This document shows positions 40,301 to 48,386 of a stretch of DNA of 64,000 bases, piece by piece. A program made the translations under genes and the position numbers. Numbering within the stretch: the stretch's first letter is position 1; each line of letters starts with the position of its first letter. The DNA comes from JAVBWI01 sp036677445 (lineage in GTDB: Bacteria > Bacillota > Clostridia > Christensenellales > CAG-138), in the NCBI GenBank assembly GCA_036677445.1, contig JAVBWI010000004.1, positions 365,746 to 429,745 of the forward strand, in the 5' to 3' direction. The notes beneath the pieces are model-generated. The model did not search any database and was not told where the DNA came from. It saw only the letters and a list, made by a program, of their open reading frames with translations.

Positions 40301-42241
40301 TTACTTCACGTAGGAGGCGGCCTCCCGACCGGCGATACGGCCGCTGCCAAAGGCGTACATCATAGTGGTGCCGCAGATGTCGTAGTAAGGCTTGTGGTAC
40401 ATGCTGCCGCCATCCTGACCCGCCACATAGAGGCCAGGGATCGGCTTGTTGGATGAATCGAGCGCCTGCAGCTTTTCGTTCACCTTCACGCCACCCAGCG
40501 TACCAAAGCAACCAGGGAGGAATTTCACTGCATAGAACGGCCCCTCCGCAATAGGGATCAGGTATACGTCGCGCTTTAAGAGATCCGTATCTTCGCCTGC
40601 GGCGACCAACTCGTTGTAGCGTGCCACGGTGGTGGAAAGATCCGCAAGGCCGGTTTCGTCTTGGAGCGTCTTGATGCTGTTCGCCTTCCAAACGAAGCCG
40701 TTTTCAATGCCGAATCCCATCTCGCGCGGGAGCTCGCTCAACGGCGAATTTGCCCCAGCGAACATGGGCGGCACGCCGGAGGTGGAGCCGTAGAAGCTCA
40801 GCCGCTCCAACTGCGGGGCCTGCTTTTCCGCCTCGTCTGCGGGCAGTAACTCCTTGAGGCCGCCCGCTACCAGCATATCGTATGTCTTCTGATCGAAAAT
40901 GACATAGTACGCTCCCATGGAGGAAGCGGCTGCGCCGCCCTGATTGAGCGGCTGCTCGCGGAACAGGGCCTCGTTGAAGTAGCGATCTCCGTTGGAGTTG
41001 ACCATCAGTAGCGCTGCTACCGAGAGCAGGTTGATATGGAACGCTGGCTCCGGCGCCACGCCCGGGGTCATGCCGATTTCGGAGGCATGCACGAACAGCT
41101 CATTGGTGAGAGCCGCACCCGCCTCCTGCGCCATGCGGATGCCCGCGCCGTCGCTTAATGACGGTTGCATGGTGAAGTACTCGGCGGAGCCCGTGTACTG
41201 AATGAGTATCTCCGGGTTAGCGATGGCACCGCCTGTCGCGAGCACGACTGCCTTGGCCTTTACGCGCACCTCAGTGCCATCCGCCTTCTGGGCGATTACA
41301 CCCGCCGGCCTGCCTTCCTCTAGTATCAGGGATTTACCCTCGGTCTCCAGCATCAGCTTAGCGCCGGCGTCCTCAATCTGCTTGATTACCGGGTTGAACC
41401 GCTCGGGTCCATAGGGATAGATCAAGTGATAGGTATCGAATACCTCGCCTGCCCAGATGTTGGGCGTGACAACATTGATGTCCCACCCAAATTCGCTCTT
41501 AAGCCAATCCGCGGTCTCACCGGACTGCTTAAGAATGGTGTGCAGCAGCGGCGCGTACACGGTTGCATTAGTGTATTTGAGCATGTGCCCATATACGTCC
41601 TCCACGGTGAAGGTCAGATTTGCTTCCTGCTGCATGGAACTATTTACTGCGCCGATGCCCGCGCCAAAGGAGGATATACCACCTGGCGTGGCGGATTTTT
41701 CTAGGACAATCACATTGGCGCCCGCCTCGGCGGCCTCTACTGCGGCCATTAAGCCCGAGCCACCCGCGCCGACGACCACCACGTCGGCGGTATATTCCTC
41801 GGCTTTGGCAGTGGTTTTCTCAGGTGCTGCAGAGAAATTCGCAACGTCTCCACCCGCCTGCCTGATTGCGTCAGCCACCGCGTCGCAGATGGCCTTGCTG
41901 GTGATGGTCGCGCCGGTAACGGCATCCACCGCCACCGATTGATGCTCCACAATCGCTGCGGGGATGCGCTCGACCGCCGGGTCGGAAACACCTGCCGTCT
42001 CGCTATGGGAAAGCACCTTCACGCTTTCGATTCCCGCCTCGCCGATGGCTACTTCCACCGTGAGATCTCCACCGTTGCCACGGGCGGAGGCGGTGTATAC
42101 GCCTGCCTTTAGCGTGCTTTGCACCAGCTTAGGTGTGGGCGCGGCCGTGGCCGCGGGTGCCGCTGCAGGAGCGCAGCCCGCCGCCGAAAGCAGCAGTAGC
42201 CCCGCCAGCAGGCACAACAGAATACGGTTCCCCAACTTCAT
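40301..42241 (-). CDS. Secreted lipoprotein flavin reductase: FMN-binding plus FAD fumarate-reductase-like domains
   Basis: The protein has 646 residues; AGGAGGAAAATAGG precedes the ATG. A lipoprotein signal (LLSAAGC) tethers it outside. An FMN-binding domain (about 45-125) with DAVTGATIT, the site where ApbE-type transferases attach FMN to Thr, is followed by an FAD_binding_2 domain (about 155-646, GAGGSGL) like urocanate and fumarate reductases. The HHTMGG segment near the active site in many relatives reads CFGTLGG here, so the acceptor may not be fumarate. It is preceded by TetR operators and a tandem-duplicated leader. It probably takes electrons from a membrane donor to reduce an organic acceptor. 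Confidence 0.88.
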   Translation of the reverse strand: MKLGNRILLCLLAGLLLLSAAGCAPAAAPAATAAPTPKLVQSTLKAGVYTASARGNGGDLTVEVAIGEAGIESVKVLSHSETAGVSDPAVERIPAAIVEHQSVAVDAVTGATITSKAICDAVADAIRQAGGDVANFSAAPEKTTAKAEEYTADVVVVGAGGSGLMAAVEAAEAGANVIVLEKSATPGGISSFGAGIGAVNSSMQQEANLTFTVEDVYGHMLKYTNATVYAPLLHTILKQSGETADWLKSEFGWDINVVTPNIWAGEVFDTYHLIYPYGPERFNPVIKQIEDAGAKLMLETEGKSLILEEGRPAGVIAQKADGTEVRVKAKAVVLATGGAIANPEILIQYTGSAEYFTMQPSLSDGAGIRMAQEAGAALTNELFVHASEIGMTPGVAPEPAFHINLLSVAALLMVNSNGDRYFNEALFREQPLNQGGAAASSMGAYYVIFDQKTYDMLVAGGLKELLPADEAEKQAPQLERLSFYGSTSGVPPMFAGANSPLSELPREMGFGIENGFVWKANSIKTLQDETGLADLSTTVARYNELVAAGEDTDLLKRDVYLIPIAEGPFYAVKFLPGCFGTLGGVKVNEKLQALDSSNKPIPGLYVAGQDGGSMYHKPYYDICGTTMMYAFGSGRIAGREAASYVK

Positions 42242-42261
42242 CCTATTTTCCTCCTGTTATT

Positions 42262-42372
42262 TTACTTACAGCCGGACATCCGACCGACAAAAAAGAAACA
42301 AGCAATCTCCCCTAAGACGTCAGCACGAAACCGCGCCCCACAGCACAATAGAATACGGCTCCCCAACTTCAT
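42262..42372 (-). CDS. Decoy 36-codon ORF created by the tandem duplication
   Basis: The distal copy of the reductase start (MKLGSRILLC) now reads into the duplicated tetR tail and ends at a TAA just after the proximal operator. It has an RBS-like AGGAGCAAATGAGG upstream. It is either a relic or an upstream ORF on the reductase message that could affect its translation. Confidence 0.35.
   Translation of the reverse strand: MKLGSRILLCCGARFRADVLGEIACFFFVGRMSGCK
42271..42288. promoter_or_regulatory. Degenerate TetR operator (proximal copy)
   Basis: GCCGGACATCCGACCGAC differs at a few positions from the operator at 42400. It lies about 30 nt before the real reductase start, between a TTGTCG-like and a TAAAAT-like box on the minus strand. 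Confidence 0.45.
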
Positions 42373-42399
42373 CCTCATTTGCTCCTATTGCCATTTTAA

Positions 42400-42417
42400 G
42401 TCGGACGTCCGTCCGAC
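42400..42417. promoter_or_regulatory. TetR operator upstream of the reductase
   Basis: GTCGGACGTCCGTCCGAC is palindromic at its ends and shares the 13-bp core GGACGTCCGTCCG with the site at 43019, next to the tetR promoter. Confidence 0.7.
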
Positions 42418-42449
42418 AATGATTAAACAAAAACAATCACCTAAGACGG

Positions 42450-43007
42450 TCAGCGCGAAACCGCGTCCCATATGATCTGCGCCGTCGCTTCAATAAAATC
42501 GGGAGTGGCGTATTCCGGGTTGGTAATGACGTATTTCCCGAAGACAGTGAGTATGTTGCCCACGAGGAAGTTGATGAGTTCCAGAGGTACGGTGTCCTTC
42601 AGCTTCTCGCGCATAGCACGGGTAATTTCGCTTTCCTTAAATATTTCAAACAGAAACAGCCGGTATGCGTCCTTTTCATAAAAATACAGGCTGATGTAGC
42701 TGTCCATAAAACGCATCTGCTCCGGATGGCGCGTAGGCCAGACATAAGAGGCGACGACCAGTTGTTTGACCAGCTGTTCGGGTGGAAGCGACAAATCGAG
42801 TTGGCGATGGGTGGTTTCCATGGCGTTCTGGCGCACGTAGCGAAAGCTGTCTTCCACAAGGCTTTCCCGGGACGGATAATAGTAGTACAGCGCACCTTTG
42901 GAGAGGCCAGCTTGATGGGCGATACCCGCAATAGTTGCTCCCTGAATGCCGAAGGCATTAAATTGATTGATTGCGGCCATCAAGATCTTTTCCCGATTGG
43001 ATTCCAT
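42450..43007 (-). CDS. TetR/AcrR family transcriptional regulator
   Basis: The protein has 185 residues. The N-terminal TetR DNA-binding domain (about 8-55) includes GIQGATIAGIAHQAGLSKGALYYYYPSRESL, a classic TetR helix-turn-helix. The C-terminal ligand domain is helical and unassigned. Matching operators lie just upstream of its own promoter -10 and before the reductase gene 209 bp downstream, so it probably represses both. Its 3' end was captured in the adjacent tandem duplication. Confidence 0.9.
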   Translation of the reverse strand: MESNREKILMAAINQFNAFGIQGATIAGIAHQAGLSKGALYYYYPSRESLVEDSFRYVRQNAMETTHRQLDLSLPPEQLVKQLVVASYVWPTRHPEQMRFMDSYISLYFYEKDAYRLFLFEIFKESEITRAMREKLKDTVPLELINFLVGNILTVFGKYVITNPEYATPDFIEATAQIIWDAVSR

Positions 43008-43018
43008 GACTACCCCTA

Positions 43019-43035
43019 GTCGGACGGACGTCCGG
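43019..43035. promoter_or_regulatory. TetR operator at its own promoter
   Basis: GTCGGACGGACGTCCGG overlaps the transcription start region (about 10 bp downstream of the -10). On the minus strand it reads GGACGTCCGTCCG, identical to the core at 42400. Confidence 0.75.
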
Positions 43036-43044
43036 TTTTTTTGT

Positions 43045-43073
43045 AGTATAACAGTTCAGGCACTTGCTGTCAA
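43045..43073 (-). promoter_or_regulatory. Promoter of the tetR gene
   Basis: On the minus strand a perfect TTGACA (43068-43073), a 17-nt spacer and TATACT (43045-43050). Confidence 0.85.
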
Positions 43074-43343
43074 CGCACTCGCGGAGATTCTCCGTCTCAA
43101 CGTGACTCGCCTACGGAAACTGTCCACTGACCTTTCGCCGTATGAACCCACCCCAGGCTTCACAAGCTCGGGCGGATGCAAATTAACGCAGGTGGGTGCG
43201 CGTTAGATTATCCAATGTCACGAAAGGTTCGCAGGGCCGTGTGCATCCCCAAACGCAATTTAGCGAAAACGCTGCCATCTGTTTCCTATTGATTCCTTTT
43301 CTGAGCGGTAGCCCTTTTTGTAGTAACAATCTCAATGTTAGCC
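43074..43343. other. Intergenic region between tetR and the dehydratase activase gene
   Basis: About 270 bp with no ORF of coding character, no clear terminator for the activase gene and no recognisable repeat. Confidence 0.4.
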
Positions 43344-46300
43344 TCATTCCGCCCTTTCCAGCATCAGGCGGATACGGTTGATCTGGTTCACATAGCTTGC
43401 GCCGGAGTCATAATCCACCGCGACGATATTTGCCTGCGGGTGAAGTTCCTTGAGCTTTTTGAGCATGCCCTTGCCGGTGATATGGTTGGGAAGGCAGGCG
43501 AAGGGCTGCATGCAGATGATGTTGTTTGCGCCTTCCTCAATCAGTTCCAGCATTTCCGCCGTGAGCAGCCAGCCTTCCCCCGACTGGTTGCATAAAGAAA
43601 GAAGGGGTTTTACGCCCTCCGCCATCTCATGAATCGTCTTGGGGGAATTGAATCTGCTGTTCTCCAACGCTTTTCGCATATCGTCCCGGAAATTTTCAAT
43701 CAAAAAAACACAAAGCTGGCCCAGCACGCTTTGCATAAAGCCTCCAGCAAGGTATCTTCGGCTCATCCTCTTCCCGAACGCGCAGTAGAGGAAAAACTCG
43801 GTGAGACCCGGAACGACGATCTCCGCTCCTTCGGCCTCCAAAAATTCCGCCATCCGGTTGTTGGCGGCAGGATGGTATTTGACAAGGATCTCGCCGACAA
43901 GACCGACCCGCGGCTTCTTTTCGTTGCGGACAGGGATCGCCCCGAACGCTTTCACGATCCAATAAAGGTCGCTTCTGAAAGCGGTTCGGCTGCCCTTTCC
44001 AAGGTTTTCTCTGCAGCGGCTGATGCAAAGCGCCGCCGTCCGGTCGGCTTCCCCTGCGGTCGTTTCATACGGACGGACCCGGTACAGCAGCTTCATGATA
44101 AGGTCCCCCAGTATCAACGCCATCAGCGCTTTTTGGAGAAACGGAAGGGAAAGCCTGAAGCCGGGGTTGTTCCCGAGACCGGAGGCGTTCAGGGAGATGA
44201 CGGGGACGTTTTCGAATCCCGCCGAAGCCAGTGCGGCCTTGAGCAGCGTGAGATAATTGCTGGCCCGGCAGGGTCCTCCCGTCTGGCTCATGATTACCGC
44301 GGTACGCGCGGTATTGTATTTCCCGGACCGTAACGCGGAAAGGACTTGCCCGATGATGATGATGGAAGGATAGCAGGAGTCGTTGTTGACATATCGAAGG
44401 CCAAGCTCAATGTCCTCTTTGCTGACCTCACGCAGCACCTCGAACCGGTATCCTTCGGAAACGGCGGCCTCCTGTACGAGTTCAAAGTGGACGGGCGCCA
44501 TTTGAGGCGCAAGAATCGTAAAATTCTTGCGCATCGGCTTTGTAAAAGTGGCGTTGCCGTGTTCATGCAGAGGTTCCTGCTGTGGACTTTTCTGCCTTTC
44601 CTCCATGGCCGCCTTGAGTGACCGGATCCTGATCCTGACAGCCCCGAGGTTATTGACTTCATCTATCTTGATGAGCGTATAGAGCTTGCCGCTCTTTTGC
44701 AGGATTTCCTGCGCCTGCTCGGCGGCGACGGAATCCGGCCCGCACCCGAAGGAGTTCAGCTGCACAAGTTCAAGGTTCTCGCACCTGGATACAAGCTCCG
44801 CCGCCTCGTACAGCCTGGAGTGATACATCCATTGGTCAAGTACGCGAAGAGGTCTTTGCACATGTCCCAGGTGCGCCACCGAATCCTCGGTGAATACCGC
44901 GAGTCCCAGAGAATTGATGAGGCCCGGGATGCCATGGTTAACCTCGGGGTCCAAGTGATACGGACGGCCGGATAAAACGATACCGCAGCCTCCCTGCTCC
45001 TTCAGCCATAACAGCGCCTGTTCTCCATGTCTTTTGATATCCTCCTTAAACAGCCGGTCCTCCCTGTATGCGGCCCCGACCGCACTCTTGATCTCCTGCC
45101 TTGATATGGAAAATTCGCCGAATTCCTCGTACAGCCTTTGGATCAGCCGTTTTTTATCATGATAGGGGAGGAATGGATGATAGAGCTTCACATGGTTATC
45201 CGGAAGGCTATCCATATTTCCTTTAATGACTTCGGCGTAGCCCGCAACGATCGGGCAGTTGTAATGATTGTCGGCACCCTTGACCTCCGGCATCTCCTTG
45301 GGCAGGCACGGGTAGAAGATATGCTTGACGCCCCGCCGGATGAGCGCCTCCACATGCCCGTGCGCCAGCTTCGCGGGGTAGCACGCCGTATCCGAGGAAA
45401 CGGTATCCATCCCGAGCTCATAAAGCTTGCGGGAGGATACGGGGGAAAGCTCGACCCGAAATCCCAGCCTTGTAAAAAAAGTGAACCAGAACGGATAGTT
45501 CTCATACATGTTCAGCACCCGAGGGATTCCCATCGTACCCCTCTTAGCTTGTTCCTCATTTAGAGGCGTATATCCGAACAGCCTTTTAAGTTTGTATTCG
45601 TAAAGGTTGGGAGGCCTTTGGGGCTCCTCGATGCCCGCGCCCTTTTCACAGCGGTTGCCGGTCACATGCTTCTGGCCGTTTTCGAACCGGCTGACCGTTA
45701 ACAGGCAACGGTTTTCACATTTGCCGCAGCGTGCAGCGTTTGTCTCGCAGTGAAACCCCGCAAGCTTTTCGCGGCCGATCAGAGAGGAGCGGTCTCCTTT
45801 TTTCCACGCATTCTTCGCATGTAAAGCGGTGCCGAAAGCGCCCATGAGTCCTGCGATATCCGGCCTTATGACCTGCCTGCTGAGGAGCTTTTCAAAGCTT
45901 CGAAGAACTGCGTCATTGAGGAACGTGCCGCCCTGCACGATGATTTGGCCGCCCAGTTCGTTTTCCTTTGCCTTGATCACCTTGAAAAGCGCGTTTTTGA
46001 TCACGGAATAACATAGACCGGCAGAAATGTCGCCGACAGGCACGCCTTCCTTTTGCGCCTGTCTTACCTTGGAATTCATAAAGACCGTGCAGCGCGAGCC
46101 GAGGTCCGCGGGCGACTGCGCCCTGACGCCTTGATCCGCAAATTCCTGTACGCTCATGTTCAGCGATTTTGCGAACGTCTCGATAAAGGAGCCACAGCCG
46201 GAGGAGCAAGCCTCGTTGAGCAGCACGCTGTCGACGACGCCGCCGTGCACCTTGATGCATTTCATGTCCTGCCCGCCGATATCCAGGATCATCTCAACAT

Positions 46301-47591
46301 CCGGCAAAAAGTGCTTTGCCCCGGTATAATGGGCGACCGTTTCCACCACCCCGTGATCGCAGGAAAACGCTGCTTTGATAAGGCCCTCGCCATAGCCTGT
46401 GACAGCCGAGGAAGCGATCACGGCCCCGGGTCCAAGAATGGAATAAACGGAGCGGAGCATTTCGGTAGCCGTTTCAAGCGGCTTTCCCCCGTTGCTTTGG
46501 TAGCAGGCATAAAGCAGGCTGCCCTCTTCATCGATCAGCGCCGCCTTGCTTGTGGTGGAGCCGATATCGAGTCCCAAAAAGCAGTTTCCGGAAAAGCTTT
46601 TTGGTTCCCTTCTTTGTACCTTCTGGATGCTGTGCCTGCTTAAAAAGGTATGGTATTCTTCCGTGGAAGCAAACAAAGGCTCCAGACGCGGCGTATCCGA
46701 GAAAAACTTGTTTCCCTCGGCTTCCATCCTGTCAAGAAGCTGCGCTAAAGAAAGTATATCAGGAGCATCGTCTTCGCTCTTGCTTGTTTTTGAATGGAGC
46801 GCGGCGCCGATTGCGGCATAGACCTCGGCATGCTCGGGTACGACCGTTTCCTCGTCTGTCAGGATAAGCGTTTCCTGGAAGCGCCTCACCAGCTGTGGCA
46901 AAAAGTGCAGCGGACCGCCTAAAAAGCCGACCTTCCCCTTGATTTTTCTTCCCGCGGCCAGCCCCGTGATGGTTTGGTTCACGACCGCCTGGAATATGGA
47001 GGCTGCGATATCCTCTTTTCTTGCGCCTTCGTTTAACAGGGGCTGAACGTCGGTTTTGGCGAAAACGCCGCAGCGCGCGGCGATGGGATAAACCACCTGA
47101 TGTTTTTTTGCAAGCGCGTCAAGTCCTTTGGCGTCCGTATTCAAGAGGATCGCCATCTGGTCGATGAATGCGCCCGTTCCTCCCGCGCAAATGCCGTTCA
47201 TCCTTTGATCTGCCCCGTGATCGAAGAATGTGATTTTCGCGTCCTCGCCGCCAAGCTCGATGACGACCGAGGCTCCCGGGATATATCTTTGCACCGCCTT
47301 GCTACCCGCGATAACCTCCTGAACAAACGGAAGCTTCAACGTTTCAGATAAGGAAAGCCCGCCCGATCCCGTAACGGATACGGCAAAACGGGCATCGCCC
47401 AGCGAATCCTCCAATTCGCAGAGGATCCCGCGAAGCGTCGACATCAGATCCGAATAATGCCTTTTATAACAGCTGAATATCAGCCGGTCCTCATGATCGA
47501 GCACCGCGGCCTTTACGGTGGTGGAACCGATATCGATCCCAAGATAAAGTACGTCATCAGCCGGGGTATGTGCTTTTAGGGGTAAAACCAA
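43344..47591 (-). CDS. 2-hydroxyacyl-CoA dehydratase activase fused to an HgdB-like domain
   Basis: The ATG at 47624 has no SD; a TTG at 47591 has AAGGAG 9 nt upstream and leads straight into LYLGIDIGSTTVKAA, so I used it (1415 residues). Two ASKHA ATPase domains of the BadF/BcrA/HgdC type occur in tandem (about 15-270 and 335-590; second LGLDIGSTTSKAA). A Cys-rich linker CGKCENRC follows (about 625-670), then DUF2229 and an HgdB-like dehydratase component domain (about 680-1400). HgdC activators use ATP and a [4Fe-4S] cluster (here Cys in CAGGTGAF and CSSGCGSF) to fire one electron into a dehydratase. The fused family is large in Clostridia, but its substrate is unknown. No dehydratase A/B genes are adjacent. 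Confidence 0.88.
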   Translation of the reverse strand: MVLPLKAHTPADDVLYLGIDIGSTTVKAAVLDHEDRLIFSCYKRHYSDLMSTLRGILCELEDSLGDARFAVSVTGSGGLSLSETLKLPFVQEVIAGSKAVQRYIPGASVVIELGGEDAKITFFDHGADQRMNGICAGGTGAFIDQMAILLNTDAKGLDALAKKHQVVYPIAARCGVFAKTDVQPLLNEGARKEDIAASIFQAVVNQTITGLAAGRKIKGKVGFLGGPLHFLPQLVRRFQETLILTDEETVVPEHAEVYAAIGAALHSKTSKSEDDAPDILSLAQLLDRMEAEGNKFFSDTPRLEPLFASTEEYHTFLSRHSIQKVQRREPKSFSGNCFLGLDIGSTTSKAALIDEEGSLLYACYQSNGGKPLETATEMLRSVYSILGPGAVIASSAVTGYGEGLIKAAFSCDHGVVETVAHYTGAKHFLPDVEMILDIGGQDMKCIKVHGGVVDSVLLNEACSSGCGSFIETFAKSLNMSVQEFADQGVRAQSPADLGSRCTVFMNSKVRQAQKEGVPVGDISAGLCYSVIKNALFKVIKAKENELGGQIIVQGGTFLNDAVLRSFEKLLSRQVIRPDIAGLMGAFGTALHAKNAWKKGDRSSLIGREKLAGFHCETNAARCGKCENRCLLTVSRFENGQKHVTGNRCEKGAGIEEPQRPPNLYEYKLKRLFGYTPLNEEQAKRGTMGIPRVLNMYENYPFWFTFFTRLGFRVELSPVSSRKLYELGMDTVSSDTACYPAKLAHGHVEALIRRGVKHIFYPCLPKEMPEVKGADNHYNCPIVAGYAEVIKGNMDSLPDNHVKLYHPFLPYHDKKRLIQRLYEEFGEFSISRQEIKSAVGAAYREDRLFKEDIKRHGEQALLWLKEQGGCGIVLSGRPYHLDPEVNHGIPGLINSLGLAVFTEDSVAHLGHVQRPLRVLDQWMYHSRLYEAAELVSRCENLELVQLNSFGCGPDSVAAEQAQEILQKSGKLYTLIKIDEVNNLGAVRIRIRSLKAAMEERQKSPQQEPLHEHGNATFTKPMRKNFTILAPQMAPVHFELVQEAAVSEGYRFEVLREVSKEDIELGLRYVNNDSCYPSIIIIGQVLSALRSGKYNTARTAVIMSQTGGPCRASNYLTLLKAALASAGFENVPVISLNASGLGNNPGFRLSLPFLQKALMALILGDLIMKLLYRVRPYETTAGEADRTAALCISRCRENLGKGSRTAFRSDLYWIVKAFGAIPVRNEKKPRVGLVGEILVKYHPAANNRMAEFLEAEGAEIVVPGLTEFFLYCAFGKRMSRRYLAGGFMQSVLGQLCVFLIENFRDDMRKALENSRFNSPKTIHEMAEGVKPLLSLCNQSGEGWLLTAEMLELIEEGANNIICMQPFACLPNHITGKGMLKKLKELHPQANIVAVDYDSGASYVNQINRIRLMLERAE

Positions 47592-47724
47592 TGCTTGTTT
47601 CTCCTTGACCGTAATAAAAACCATTTTTGCACTTTAGTATTGCCATTCCAAAGTGTTTTAATGGCCGGTTCAAGGATGTATGTTTGTTCTGATCTGTGTG
47701 GTTATATGCGCGGGCATCCCGCTT

Positions 47725-48381
47725 TCATGCCTTATTGATAATGCGTTTTTGTATTGGTTTGTTGACCACAACACAAACGAGATACTGGCAAAGCGCGAAT
47801 AGCATGAGCAGCAGCGGCAGGCTCACGGGAACCAGCAGTGCGCAGGCAGCCATCAGCGCCAACGGAAAGAGCAGCAGCAGGTTTCGCTTCAGCTCGATCA
47901 TCGCGAGCAACAGTGCATTGCGCAGGCATTGCGCCAGCGTGATGTCCACCAGCGCAATGAGCGGGAAAAGATAGCATGCGCCAAAATACCACAGCAGGCC
48001 AAATACGATCAGCCACGCCATGCCCAGCGCGCCGAAAAAACCGCCGCTTTGCATCACAGTGTATCCGGTCAGGCCAACAGCTGTGCCCAGCAGGCTCATC
48101 ACAAGGCCCGCCAGCAGGCTTTTGAAAAAGTCGGCCTTGAACGCCGCCCAGAAATCGCCCCACAGGCTGCCTTCCGTCTCCCGTACAATGCTTATAAGCA
48201 CTTTGGACAGCGCCGCCGCCGATGCGGGTACGGTGACGACCGGTATACAAAATATGAGAAACAGCATGTTCAGCCGGAAGAGCGTCCACAGCCGGGCGCT
48301 TATCGAGAGCATCATACCGCGCGCTTTCACCGCTTCGCCGCGTGTGCTCCCCGTGTTTGCGCTTTGATTGAATGCATCCAT
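47725..48381 (-). CDS. YesL family (DUF624) membrane protein
   Basis: I chose the ATG (MDAFNQSANTG, 218 residues) 5 nt after the stop of the phosphorylase gene, with AAGGA upstream; the frame is open much further but shadows that gene. There are five to six predicted transmembrane helices, typical of YesL. Family members sit next to oligosaccharide ABC transporters and are thought to assist them; the mechanism is not known. It is last in the operon. Confidence 0.85.
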   Translation of the reverse strand: MDAFNQSANTGSTRGEAVKARGMMLSISARLWTLFRLNMLFLIFCIPVVTVPASAAALSKVLISIVRETEGSLWGDFWAAFKADFFKSLLAGLVMSLLGTAVGLTGYTVMQSGGFFGALGMAWLIVFGLLWYFGACYLFPLIALVDITLAQCLRNALLLAMIELKRNLLLLFPLALMAACALLVPVSLPLLLMLFALCQYLVCVVVNKPIQKRIINKA

Positions 48382-48386
48382 CGGAA

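Larger units (their letters stand above)
42212..42471. repeat. Tandem duplication of the reductase promoter region (2 x about 130 bp)
   Basis: Unit 1 (42212-42342) and unit 2 (42343-42471) correspond base for base with an offset of 131 bp. Each contains, read on the minus strand, the end of the tetR gene (CGCGGTTTCG.GCTGAC), an operator, an RBS, an ATG and the first reductase codons (MKLGxRIL). They have drifted to roughly 75-80 percent identity, so the duplication is old. Confidence 0.85.

Noticed and set aside
48020..48367. Plus-strand ORF opposite YesL
   Set aside because: The minus-strand frame has clear membrane helices and an operon position; this one is a shadow.
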